NCBI GenBank assembly: GCA_051530055.1 | Contig: CM121341.1 | Span: 18,290,001-18,354,000, forward strand | Direction of reading: 5' to 3' | DNA from: Neoechinorhynchus agilis | Taxonomy: Eukaryota > Acanthocephala | DNA length: 64,000 nucleotides | Shown here: piece after piece, positions 12,347-21,550 of the stretch | Layout: every line of letters begins with the position of its first letter | How positions within the stretch are numbered: the first letter of the stretch is position 1 | The notes under the pieces: generated by a model | What the model was told of the DNA's origin: nothing | What the model saw: only the letters and a program-made list of their open reading frames with translations | Databases searched by the model: none | Position numbers and translations under genes: made by a program

Positions 12347-14602
12347 ACTGGTGGTTATTGTTTGAAGGAGAGCTTGTGAGGTTGGTCTTTCTTCAGGTTC
12401 ATTTCAGGTTGTGATATCCGAGAAGATTGGGTAGTATGGAAAAAGGAGCGTAGGTACAGGGAGGGGACGACATGTGGTAAAAATTGTGGTGGTAGGATTG
12501 AGAGGTGTTTTAATTGTTTTATGAAAATTTTATTAAGGCATTCGGTGAGATCTGGAAATCACCTGTGCAAATTTTAGATGCTCGTTTATGAAACATTTCA
12601 AGATGACGGATTTGTTCTCTCAAGACGACAGATTTGTGATTGGGAGAGGTTACAAACAGCTTAGGGAGGGTAAAATAAAGCTGTATCAAAATTTGGGGAG
12701 GTCGGGCCAATGGATTCCAAATGATGGAAGCGCTGAAGGAGGTAGATTTTAAAGGTATTGCGTTTGAGGGAAAGTGTAATGTGCGAGTCCCATTGCGGGT
12801 TTGATTGAAATTGGAGACTTAGAATTCTGAGGGAGGTGACTCGTTGGATGTCATAAGGAAAGGGAGAGGTAGGGTGGTGAATGGGTGATATCGTCGACGT
12901 ATAAGAAGAGTACAGAGTGAGAGGAGAGAGGTTTGAGGTCGTTTAGGAAAATATTTAAAAGAAGTGATGACAGCACACCATCCTGATGTACGCCTTTGGT
13001 GAGGGATAGGCTGATCGAGGAGGTAGATCGGCAGTGAATGTATTGTTTGTGATTGTGAAGAGGTGAGCTAGCGGATCTACCATAAGTTGTGAAGCAAAGA
13101 TTGGAGTAGGCCTGAAGAAGTAGTGAATGGTCTAAGGATTCGGATGCTTTCGATAAGTCCAGTTTAACGAGACGGGAGACGCGAGAGGGATTATTATCGA
13201 GATTCCGTAGGAGCGTGCCGTAAATGCAAAATAAGACATCCGTTACCGAAAATTTGGGTTGCAAGCCGATTGGTAAGGGTGATAAGTTGTTGTTGTTGAG
13301 AAGTGGAAAAATGCGAGATTCAAAACATTTTCGATGATTTTTGAAAGAGTGGATAGGATGGATATTGGGCGGAATGATTCGGTGGAAATTGGATGTCCTT
13401 TTTTGGAATAACTTTAGCATTTTCAGACATGAGGGTAGATGTCACATAAAAAGCTGTGATCTAAAATGTGGGTAAGAGGGTCTATTAGTTTGGGGATGGT
13501 GTAGCGAAGAGCTCAGTTTGGGATTTCGGATTGAGAGGACGAATTTCGAGATAATTTCTTGAGATGCTGTTGTACTTCGTATGAAGAAATTAAGGAGAGT
13601 ATCGGAGAGTTGACAGAAGTTTCAGATGTGGGCGTGAAGGATTGTGTTGTGACAGATGTGAAGCGGTGATTGTAATTTGAGCCATGGCAGAGGTTTTGAT
13701 TGATGGAGCCTAGAACTTGTTTTAATTCAGAAGAGGCCAAATTTGGATACGGATCAGGGTTGTGTAAACAAAGAGTCCTTGACGGCCCGCCACCACGTTG
13801 AATTGTCACCCGAACGAATTTTGGAGGAAAGAAAGTTTTTGCGGACGATGAGTATTTTGTTAGTTAGAGCTATTTGCAAACGGGGAAGTCTGAAGAGTTA
13901 TTGCGATGGGCTTAGATGCTTGCTTTTGGAGGAGTTTCAAGATTGGGTTATCCATGGTGGGTCACGGTCGGATATTCTAATGAATTTCTTGGGTATTGTC
14001 GCATTTATGGAATTTTTATGATTGAGGTTAGGGAGGACATAACCAAGGAAGGGCAATTTGTGTTGCCAGAGTGGAATGTGCGGATGCTAGAGTTGAACAA
14101 TTTTATTAAAATGTGGATGTGAGCCTTTGTATAGATCAGCTACAGGTTTTTTGAGTAGGGCGATAATTATTTACTTGATTTGGGAAAAAGAGAGTAGTTA
14201 ATGTGGAAGGGCTGGGAAATCGGTCTTTGTGATTTTTCGGGCGCCGGTGGAGTTGTACGTAATCAAAGAAGCTGGGAAGTCGCTTACTTTTCGATTGTTT
14301 GGGATTCGGAGATGTTTGTGGGTGTTCGCTAGAAGTGAAGGTTTATATTCATAAGATGAGGTCTGGGTTGAGTTTGGAGGGGCGGTGGAAAGATTTTGTG
14401 ATGAGTGTTTTGTGGATAAAAACGAACAGAAAGTTGTGAAGTGGAGTCTGTGTCTCCTGTTAAGAAGAAGGAAGGTTACGAGTGGCGAAATAAAAGTTAG
14501 TACTAGGAGACGTGGTCTTGGGGCGTCTGTGGTGATCACGTTTATCCCAGACGGGTAAACGGGGAGATTTTATACGCTGAGGTGGGATGGAGGGAGTAGT
14601 CG
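12347..14602 (-). mobile_element. Family J LINE (Jockey/CR1-like), decayed, inserted in the TDRD copy
   Basis: On the minus strand, the region at 12851-13420 gives palm motif A as LVKLDLSKASESLDHSLLL, then GVHQDGVLSSLLLNIFLND and FLYVDDI. Further 3', about 12500-12720, is the RT connection and tail (KRASKICTGDF). Upstream pieces at 13513-14539 belong to the linker and endonuclease end. The plus strand is strongly G-rich and C-poor here, mirroring the C/T-rich sense strand of the family J copy at 50.7-53.7 kb. The insertion boundaries are inferred from loss of homology with the right arm of the inverted duplication: 12346 matches about 17930, and 14603 matches 17393. About 530 bp of the TDRD 3' end is missing at the site. 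Confidence 0.75.
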
Positions 14603-15165
14603 CTGAACATAAAAGTGACTAAGGGAGTAATAACAAGATATTTTGCCATCGAAAGGCTCGTCGGGACGCTCATTGGATTGATATCTCAATAGAGGTTCGG
14701 TCCGGTGTAGTGGTGATGATGTTAAAAGTACAGCAGGGCATACGTTCGGATCGTAGAAAACCATTTCACGTCCCGGTGCGAAATTTCCCACGAATAACTG
14801 AAACTCTTCCCCTTTGCTTTTAACCATTTCAATGAGGTTTTTGCACCCGAGTGACTGGAATTTGATTCGGTGATGAAATTTGCCGAAATAGGTGTCACAG
14901 ATTTGTTGCTCGGTAAGTTGTTCCTGCGTGGACGAAAGTATCAATTGAATGTTCTGAAAAAGTCTTATAACATTGGTCACTTTGCTTTCATCCCAATTCA
15001 TATTTGAACAAGTTGATTGCACTTGCGCATTATTCTTCTGGGAACATTCCGAAGAATTAGATAAGGAAGTGCATCGATTGACCAATTATCGATCCAGCCT
15101 GTCTCGCCTAAAATGCGGAATCGCAATAATCACTATAAAACGCGCTGTGTTGAAGGATCGTCACA
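14603..15165 (-). pseudogene. Broken copy of the LOTUS-Tudor gene
   Basis: The minus-strand translation repeats residues of the intact gene at 15777-17903: NNAQVQSTCSNMNWDESKV, LSSTQEQLTEQQICD and NFAPGREMVFYDPNVC, ending at SHFYVQ. It covers the second LOTUS domain only. It joins directly to a piece equivalent to 16405-16497, skipping 428 bp of the parent between two ATGCAC hexamers. It lacks the start, the first LOTUS domain and the Tudor domain. It lies about 0.6 kb upstream of the intact gene in opposite orientation. Confidence 0.9.
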
Positions 15166-15776
15166 TCTAAGTACCGTAAGAAATTACCAGTTAGCAAGAT
15201 CTGAGTCTCTAACTGAAATTAAATTTCTCTGTAGGTTAAGTGACGTAATACATCATTGATTTCTTCTGTTTCGAAAGTGCGGGTGAAACTTCCATCGCGT
15301 CAATACCAGTTTGAGTTTTAATAATAATAATTTGTTCAGTTTCTATGTTGTGCTGTTTGCTTTTGTGCTTTCTTGCCTTTTTTTAGTTCTTCGGAAATTT
15401 GGAAATTTCATGCGCGCAAATTGTTTTTGGTGGCTTTTTAAACAATTAATCCAGCAAATATATGTGAACGCTATTATTGCTGGTCAGCTTTATTCTGCTG
15501 CCGGCAGTTTGTGAGCATCTTAGAAGGTTTGTTAGTCGAGTAACATCTTATTTGCGCCTTGTTTGAAAGAACCGTGCCCCAAATTCAAATGAAGAGGTTC
15601 TCGTATCGTTAGATGAAAGTAACATAGGGAAACTATTTTTTCCGTTTCGCTCGGATCAATGGTGAACCATAGGGTGGCCGATCTTAAGTTGCTCATGGTA
15701 ACATAAATCTCTGGTTTTTTCGTTAGTTCACATTTGTTACCGATGCTCTTTTCATGTTCGAATAAACTATTTCTAG

Positions 15777-17903
15777 ATGCCTGAAATGGATCAACTAAAA
15801 AAGGATATTAGAAGTGTGCTCACTGCGAATCAAAAAGGGTTGACTGCCGAACAGTTTTCGACGGACTACAACAACCTTGTTGGATACCAACTGAACCCGT
15901 CCATATACGGATTCAATGACTTGCAATCACTGCTTGAATCAATGCCGGACGTTTGCTTCAGCGATGGGTACGTCTACAGACCCGTAATTACTGAAGAAGT
16001 TGCTCACATTCGTTCTCTGGTGAACAGACAAAAGCGTGCATCTAAGAAGTCTCGTGCTTCCAATTCAGATTTGAACCGCAGAGCCCATATTTATCGGCCA
16101 CGCGGAAGAGGACCGGGCGCACCGCAAGTAAATATAGCCATTCCACCAGGGTTCGACCAGCGATCCAGTAGACGACAAGCAAATCGCGTACCGAGAAGCG
16201 CTCGACCCAGGTTTCCTCATTTCAGTTCGCGCGGTGCAACGGTTGTAAAATACGATCGATACGAAAGGATGGATGAACCAGCGAGTAGACAAGAATGGAA
16301 TAATGGGAACGATCATTGCGATGTAAAAATCCATGAAGAATCACAACTTTGGTCAAAAATTGCGCCCACGGAAAATGTCAGCAGAATATCAGGTCGACTA
16401 AGCGTTCCTTTGTTTCGCTATAGTGATGATTGCGATTCCGCATTTGGGGCGAAACAGCCTGGATCGGTAAATGGTCAATCGATGCACTACAATGACGTTG
16501 GATCGATTAATGACGGTTCGAGAATGGATGCAGGGTATTCTTCCAATCAACATAACGATCAAAGAGGTGAAGACATCGGTTCTACGGTATGTGATGAACT
16601 CATTCGTCCGCATCCACGTTCCCTGAACGAAAGAGATCAGTTCAATCAATGGTCTACGCTTAAACCTTTCACATATTACGTTGATCTGGATCGTCCAAAG
16701 AGTTTACAGGAAAACGTTTGGCACAATAATCATCATCCGAGTCGCCCATGCATAAATGCCAGAGAACAAGAATGTCCACCTACATCATCCAGCTACAATT
16801 CGACCGAGTCAAGTTTGATGACTATTGTGGATGATATGCACCCTAAATCAAAAAAGAATGATGGCCAATTGGATATCAATACGAAACCCGAAACTGAATT
16901 TAAACAAAAATGTCAGAGAATGCACTCCTTATCTAATTCTTCAGAATGTTCCCAAAAGAATAATGCGCAAGTGCAATCAACTTGTTCAAATATGAATTGG
17001 GATGAAAGCAAAGTGGCCAATGTTATAAGACTTCTTCTTCAGAACATTCAATTGATACTTTCGTCCACGCAGGAACAACTTACCGAGCAACAAATCTGTG
17101 ACGCTTATTTCGACAAATTTCATCACCGAATCAAATTCCAGTCGCTCGGGTGCAAAAACCTCATTGAAATGGTTAAAAGCAAAGGGGAAGAGTTTCAGTT
17201 ATTCGTGGGAAATTTCGCACCGGGACGTGAAATGGTTTTCTACGATCCGAACGTATGCCCTGCTGTACTATTACCATCATCACCACTACACCGGACCGAA
17301 CCTCTATTGAGATATCAATCCAATGAGCGTCCCGACAAGCCTTTTGATGGCAAACTATCTTGTTATTACTCCCTTAGCCACTTTTATGTTCAGAATATAG
17401 CCAATTACACAAATGCAATGGTAGTCCTGAACAAAATGGCGCTTGAGTACGAAAACTTAGTTTCACAGACATCGAAGAATCCGCTAATAATCAATGGATT
17501 TAAAGTAGGAGATCCATGTGTTGCTAAATTGTCAAGTCGATATTATCGCGGATTAGTTAAGAGAGTGAATCCGGACTATGACGTATTTCTCGTAGATACC
17601 GGTGAACTAGTTCCAAAAGTTAAAAATCTATGGCCTCTGAAAGAAGAGTATCTAAAAATGCCAATGCAAGCAATTCTTTGTTGTTACCGTTTACCAGATC
17701 ATTTAGCTTCGATATCCAAACTTAAACGGGTTGCGAATTTCATTCGAAGTGAAATGCATGTTGGGCATTGTTTATGCGTTCCATTTGGTATTGAGAACGG
17801 AAAACTCATTGTCGACGTCGCGATCAAGATCAATATAACTAACATGCTGGAATGCCTTATTGCAAGCTTGGGAGGACCCGCGAGTGTATCTAATGAACAA
17901 TAA
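15777..17903 (+). CDS. LOTUS-Tudor germ-granule protein (TDRD5/TDRD7/Tejas-like)
   Basis: This is an uninterrupted 708-residue protein. Residues about 5-70 form a LOTUS (OST-HTH) domain (KKDIRSVLTANQKGLTAEQF and YGFNDLQSLLESMPDV). Residues about 80-400 are Arg/Ser/Asn-rich and low in predicted structure. Residues about 415-490 form a second LOTUS domain (QEQLTEQQICDAYFDKF, LGCKNLIEMVKS). Residues about 570-640 form a Tudor fold (VGDPCVAKLSSRYYRGLVKR then VFLVDTGELV). LOTUS plus Tudor defines the TDRD5/TDRD7/Tejas group, which in animals binds Vasa-type helicases and dimethyl-arginine PIWI proteins in germ granules and supports the piRNA pathway. The stop codon TAA (17901-17903) lies inside a polyadenylation-like AATAAA (17899-17904). 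TTCTAG directly before the ATG could be a 5'-UTR splice acceptor. Dicer lies about 3.6 kb downstream, convergent. Confidence 0.85.
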   Translation: MPEMDQLKKDIRSVLTANQKGLTAEQFSTDYNNLVGYQLNPSIYGFNDLQSLLESMPDVCFSDGYVYRPVITEEVAHIRSLVNRQKRASKKSRASNSDLNRRAHIYRPRGRGPGAPQVNIAIPPGFDQRSSRRQANRVPRSARPRFPHFSSRGATVVKYDRYERMDEPASRQEWNNGNDHCDVKIHEESQLWSKIAPTENVSRISGRLSVPLFRYSDDCDSAFGAKQPGSVNGQSMHYNDVGSINDGSRMDAGYSSNQHNDQRGEDIGSTVCDELIRPHPRSLNERDQFNQWSTLKPFTYYVDLDRPKSLQENVWHNNHHPSRPCINAREQECPPTSSSYNSTESSLMTIVDDMHPKSKKNDGQLDINTKPETEFKQKCQRMHSLSNSSECSQKNNAQVQSTCSNMNWDESKVANVIRLLLQNIQLILSSTQEQLTEQQICDAYFDKFHHRIKFQSLGCKNLIEMVKSKGEEFQLFVGNFAPGREMVFYDPNVCPAVLLPSSPLHRTEPLLRYQSNERPDKPFDGKLSCYYSLSHFYVQNIANYTNAMVVLNKMALEYENLVSQTSKNPLIINGFKVGDPCVAKLSSRYYRGLVKRVNPDYDVFLVDTGELVPKVKNLWPLKEEYLKMPMQAILCCYRLPDHLASISKLKRVANFIRSEMHVGHCLCVPFGIENGKLIVDVAIKINITNMLECLIASLGGPASVSNEQ

Positions 17904-17924
17904 ACGTCATCGAATGTCGAAGTG

Positions 17925-18355
17925 TCGTTTAATCATTAGTCTTTGGAAAACCCAGGCATTATTGAATTTAGTACCAAGCGGTACCATTTTTTGAAACGAG
18001 TTGAAACTTTAATAGCACGTTCCTATCTGATTTTTTTATCATTAAAGCTTCTTTTTTGTTTATAATGGAGGGTAAAGACGTTCCTCCGTTGCAATCGGAA
18101 CGTTTACGAATTTTTAACGTGTTGAAAATTGATCATATGTTTCAAATTAGTCCGAGTTGAAAAAGTGATAAAATCTCATTGCTCAGTACTTTATTTTTAT
18201 AGAAAAAACGTCAACTATAGCCAAAATAATTTTCTGTGCATATTAGTCAATCACAATTATTCGCTTTGCCCATCTTAGCATTAGATTTGCTAATTTTAAG
18301 TGATCTTTTATAAACACGTTATTGTTTGTAACCTCGCGTCATTTGATGAACTTTA
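17925..18355 (+). repeat. Duplicated intergenic block (matches 11928-12346 inverted)
   Basis: This non-coding block between the INTS4 and TDRD 3' ends is kept in both arms. It gives the clearest view of their divergence: matches run for dozens of bases broken by single substitutions and one- to three-base indels. No ORF or RNA gene is visible in it. Confidence 0.85.
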
Positions 18356-18674
18356 GCGTTCATGTTCGCATAATTAAAGAAACAAATGAACATAAGAGCT
18401 ATTTTCTGAACAAGCAACTAAAATGCTCCAACACAAGTTTTAAACCATACATTCGATCTTCTCTAGTAAATTTTTGTGAAATTTGGAATTGCAACAATAA
18501 TCTAACCAATTGAACTAACTATCTTCGTGACATACATCTTAATTGATTAGTAAGTATCTACAGTTACAAATTTACATTCTTCGTACATGTATTTATGGCT
18601 CAGAACTTTTTTGTTAACAAAACAATTATATCGTTGTGTGACCTATTATCAGACGGCTGTTAATTTTTGGGCAC

Positions 18675-18840
18675 ACAGCCCACCGACCTGGTTCAGAGCA
18701 GTAATTCAATTACTCAAAGTACTGAACCATCCGGTACGAGTTTGTACATTCCTCCGGATCCTCAGATATCTCCAGGAGGCGGGACTCATCAGTTAGTTTC
18801 CTCCCTCCAGTGGTAGTTACCGGCTGGCCAATCTTCATAA
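18675..18840 (-). repeat. Short dispersed repeat, copy B
   Basis: Read on the minus strand, it begins GAAGATTGGCCAGCCG, contains GATGAGTCCCGCCTCC followed by a small hairpin and TATCTGAGGAT, and ends near ACCAGGTCGGTGGGCTG. Copy A (20990-21212) has the same start, core and end, and copy C (49995-50095) has the core. It is non-coding, about 150-220 bp long, and SINE-like in size. No tRNA-like A/B boxes were recognised. Confidence 0.6.
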
Positions 18841-19569
18841 AAAGAATTATATAGAACATATATGCATGTTCGGACAAAGGCGTAATGAAATGTACAAAAT
18901 TCTGAAGGTGGTACAGGGACACGCAAACGGCATTAGATAGTGAAATTAAATACCAAATTCTGAAACATGAGAAAACATCGCTTCATGAAGACTTTATTGT
19001 GTCTTCAAGCTCAACCATTTAGCCAATTCATCTTTTGGGCTTCCTCGGAGTTGAATGTTCGCAACATTCAAAGGGAGTGTTTAGATGCTCCTGAAGGATC
19101 TTTCTTGCTCGAAATTCGAATAAAGAATCGAACTATTCAGCATTTCAACAAAAAAGTATTTACAAGCATTCACATCACCGCGATAAATCACTAAGTTGCC
19201 GTCGTGGTGTAATAGTTTAAAGGACGGAACGTCACAAAATCACAAAAAGCAAGGCATTGAACGCATACCAGCGCCTTCCTGGCCGAAATCGGTTTGCTGT
19301 GTGTCTATAATTCAGCTGTGTACTTTATAAATCTTCGTCTTACACTTCTCGATAAAAGGGCAACCGGCTGAGTCACCCTTAAGATGTTTAGATGCCACCA
19401 AAGTCTGTAATGTCCTGCAGAAGGTTAACATATCTATCTTGGACCTTTCCGTAATTAAAGGTCAGTTTCAATAATCAGTAGACAAGGTTTGGACCCTGAG
19501 AAGAGCCACTCTCATTTAAAGAAAATACTAACTTTTGTAACTTTTTTATTATTTTTTATTCGGTTTTTT
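18841..19569. other. Unassigned sequence
   Basis: It has no counterpart in the left arm of the inverted duplication. Short open frames exist (for example 18967-19194), but none resembles a known protein or shows splice-supported continuation. I see nothing convincing here. Confidence 0.4.
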
Positions 19570-20345
19570 TCAAGTAAAGACGTGTCGATTTCACAAACTT
19601 AACAGATCCATCTCTTCGCCACTCGGAATCGTAGCAAGGACACTTGCAGCGTTGCCGTGCTGGATCGCGAGACCTATGTTTTGTAGGCAGAACGTTCCTG
19701 CTCTTGGGTCTCCGGTTGCTATCATCATCTTCCTTGATAGATCCGCCGTGAAGTTCTTGGCATCAGCACCGAAGGCTCCGAGCGTCTCAACGCCGAAAGG
19801 GACGAAGTGGTGTGCCCTCAAGATCTCGGCGTACTTCCCCGCTTGCGTTCCTCCGCGGCAATTGCAGCGCCTCCTTCGCATCACGATGAATATCTTAGAT
19901 TGAACAGGGCAAGGGTGTCAACACAAGTGGCGTCTCAGGGGATTTCCCTTCTCGCCACCGGAACACAGTTACCCCGTCCGGTCTTCGACCATCGAGTCTG
20001 CAGAGGTGACTCGGTTCGAGCAGATTCGGTGCGTGTATCGTATTGAGGGCTCGACTAATCACCGAGTTAATTTCGGCGTGGCGAGCATACCTGCCACCGG
20101 ACTGGCGACAGACGAGACGGTTTCTACCCGAAGTATCCACAAGAGCTCCACAACGACATTAGTATGGGACACAAATCGGGAGATCCAGTCGTAAGGACAC
20201 TCCGATCCTTACTGTTTCGCCTGTGAGTAAATTTCCGAGAGAAGGAATCGGAACGACATTCAGCCAGGCACCAGATTCCTTCGAAGAGACCGCCAACAAT
20301 CGAGCTCGGGTCATCTCATCACGCGCGTCGGAAAGCATTGAGTCG
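19570..20345 (-). mobile_element. Family R LINE, 3' fragment
   Basis: The minus strand encodes a Cys/His remnant (DTSGRNRLVCRQSGG), GRRPDGVTVFRW of the endonuclease core, and the C-terminal block FVPFGVETLGAFGADAKNF to about 19600. It is nearly the same sequence as the plus-strand fragment at 35756-36165, implying a fairly recent common source. The upstream part (20150-20340) is frame-broken. It sits inside the right arm of the inverted duplication and has no partner in the left arm, so it arrived after the duplication. Confidence 0.75.
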
Positions 20346-20349
20346 TAAA

Positions 20350-20870
20350 AAATAAATAAAATATATATAAAAAATTTTAAATTGCGTTAAATTAGAATGG
20401 CACAAACACTATATTGTATTTAAGCTACGATCGAGAAAAATGTAAGATGTTAAAAAAGGAACTATTTTTTCGGTGAGCGATGGTTTACTGTTCACATGTA
20501 AATTTGAAGAATCCCATTTAAGAAATCCGAAACTCACAGTGCTATAAGCTAAACAGGTCTTGTCCACAGTTTGCAGTAAATGCCAAACCGAAACTTTTAG
20601 GCCGAACGTTTGATGTGGAATTAGGCGTAGTTCTTCCAATCGAACCTCTCGATTGATTTCGACCGACCACGTCATGAGTAGTAAATAGCGAAATCAATCG
20701 ATATATATCATTGAGAGCAAGATGGCACATTCCAACAAAAATACGGTTTAAATCCGTTTCCGTAACATAAATGGATCTAGTGAGACAAATTCGAATGTTT
20801 TGTACGTAAGCCAACCGTTCTTGAGAATCTTGCCATAGCCCTGAGCTCAATGAAAACATTTGAATACCTA
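20350..20870 (-). pseudogene. Broken copy of INTS4 (middle part)
   Basis: The minus-strand translation repeats INTS4: LTRSIYVTETDLNRIFVGMC and VEINREVRLEELRLIPHQT, then the intron-side sequence. It covers the equivalent of about 10010-10480 of the intact gene, that is part of one exon, the frame-offset site and most of the 183-bp intron. Both ends of the gene are missing. It carries the same frame offset as the intact copy between the FATHDV and VEINRE segments. Confidence 0.9.
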
Positions 20871-20989
20871 TAAAGTTACAACCCGAACAATCACGCTCAA
20901 AAATCTATCAAATTCTCACGATCGTGCTCGAAAAATCTCTGAAAATATCTAAGATTCGAAAGAAGTCGAACAATGCAGAATTTCCTATG

Positions 20990-21212
20990 AAGATTGGCCA
21001 GCCGTTAACTTATATCGATGTGCGGCCGGTGGTCAAGGGGACTAATGCTCGCGATCCTGATTAAGAACCCAGTGGATCGGATCCGTTACCACCAAAGACG
21101 CACAACCAAAGCGGGCGAAATACCGCTGAAGGGAGGAAACTTACGGATGAGTCCCGCCTCCCGGAGGTATCTGAGGATAACCAGGTCGGTGAGCTGCGCG
21201 CCCGCGTGCTGA
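20990..21212 (+). repeat. Short dispersed repeat, copy A
   Basis: This insertion of about 223 bp interrupts the right arm at a point that is continuous in the left arm (7145-7228 region). It runs from GAAGATTGGCCAGCCG through GATGAGTCCCGCCTCC to ACCAGGTCGGTGAGCTG and shares these blocks with copy B at 18675-18840. It is the fullest copy and can serve as a reference for the family. Confidence 0.6.
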
Positions 21213-21550
21213 ACTCTTTTCTCCTGAATTTTATGCGCGTTGGTATATTTTCTACAGTTGAAAATGATCTTTACTTTTGTGCAAAAAGTCTTTCATCCAT
21301 TATTGGAATTCTTTTTGTTCAATTTAAGTGTTTGTGCAAAAACCGCGAATAAAATCCCACTCAATCAGAAATGTATATATACTCGTAAACTTAAATAATT
21401 ATGAGTTTTCGAGCGCGCGCGAGTAGAATGTTCGCTGGTAAAAACTACGCAAAAATCCCGTTTTAAGTTGCTGCAAAATTTCAAATTTTATAACAAAACC
21501 GTGTTTTCATTCAAGAAAATTTTAAATTTACATTAAGTTTACAAGTTGCG

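Larger units (their letters stand above)
6945..15165. repeat. Left arm of a large eroded inverted duplication
   Basis: Blocks of this arm match, in reverse complement, blocks of 16405-21425 in the mirrored order. 6945-7170 matches 21213-21425; 7228-7312 matches about 20890-20980; about 10010-10480 matches 20350-20870; 11928-12346 matches 17930-18355; 14603-15074 matches 16920-17393; and 15074-15165 matches 16405-16497. By eye the blocks differ by scattered substitutions and small indels, so the duplication is not recent. This arm keeps RCC1L and INTS4. The 3' part of its TDRD copy is replaced by a LINE at 12347-14602. Confidence 0.85.
16405..21425. repeat. Right arm of the inverted duplication
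   Basis: This is the mirror of 6945-15165. It holds the intact LOTUS-Tudor gene and a remnant of INTS4. It lacks any counterpart of 7313-9980 (RCC1L and the INTS4 5' half) and of about 10500-11900 (the INTS4 3' half). Extra sequence sits at about 18356-20345, including a family R fragment and a short repeat, and another short repeat sits at 20990-21212. The two arms are separated by a 1.24-kb unique spacer (15166-16404) that holds the Tudor gene's 5' end. Homology stops about 125 bp beyond the Dicer stop codon. Confidence 0.85.

Noticed and set aside
18675-21212. CTGATGAG in the short dispersed repeat as a hammerhead ribozyme
   Set aside because: The following hairpin is not succeeded by GAAA in the right place, so the catalytic core is incomplete.
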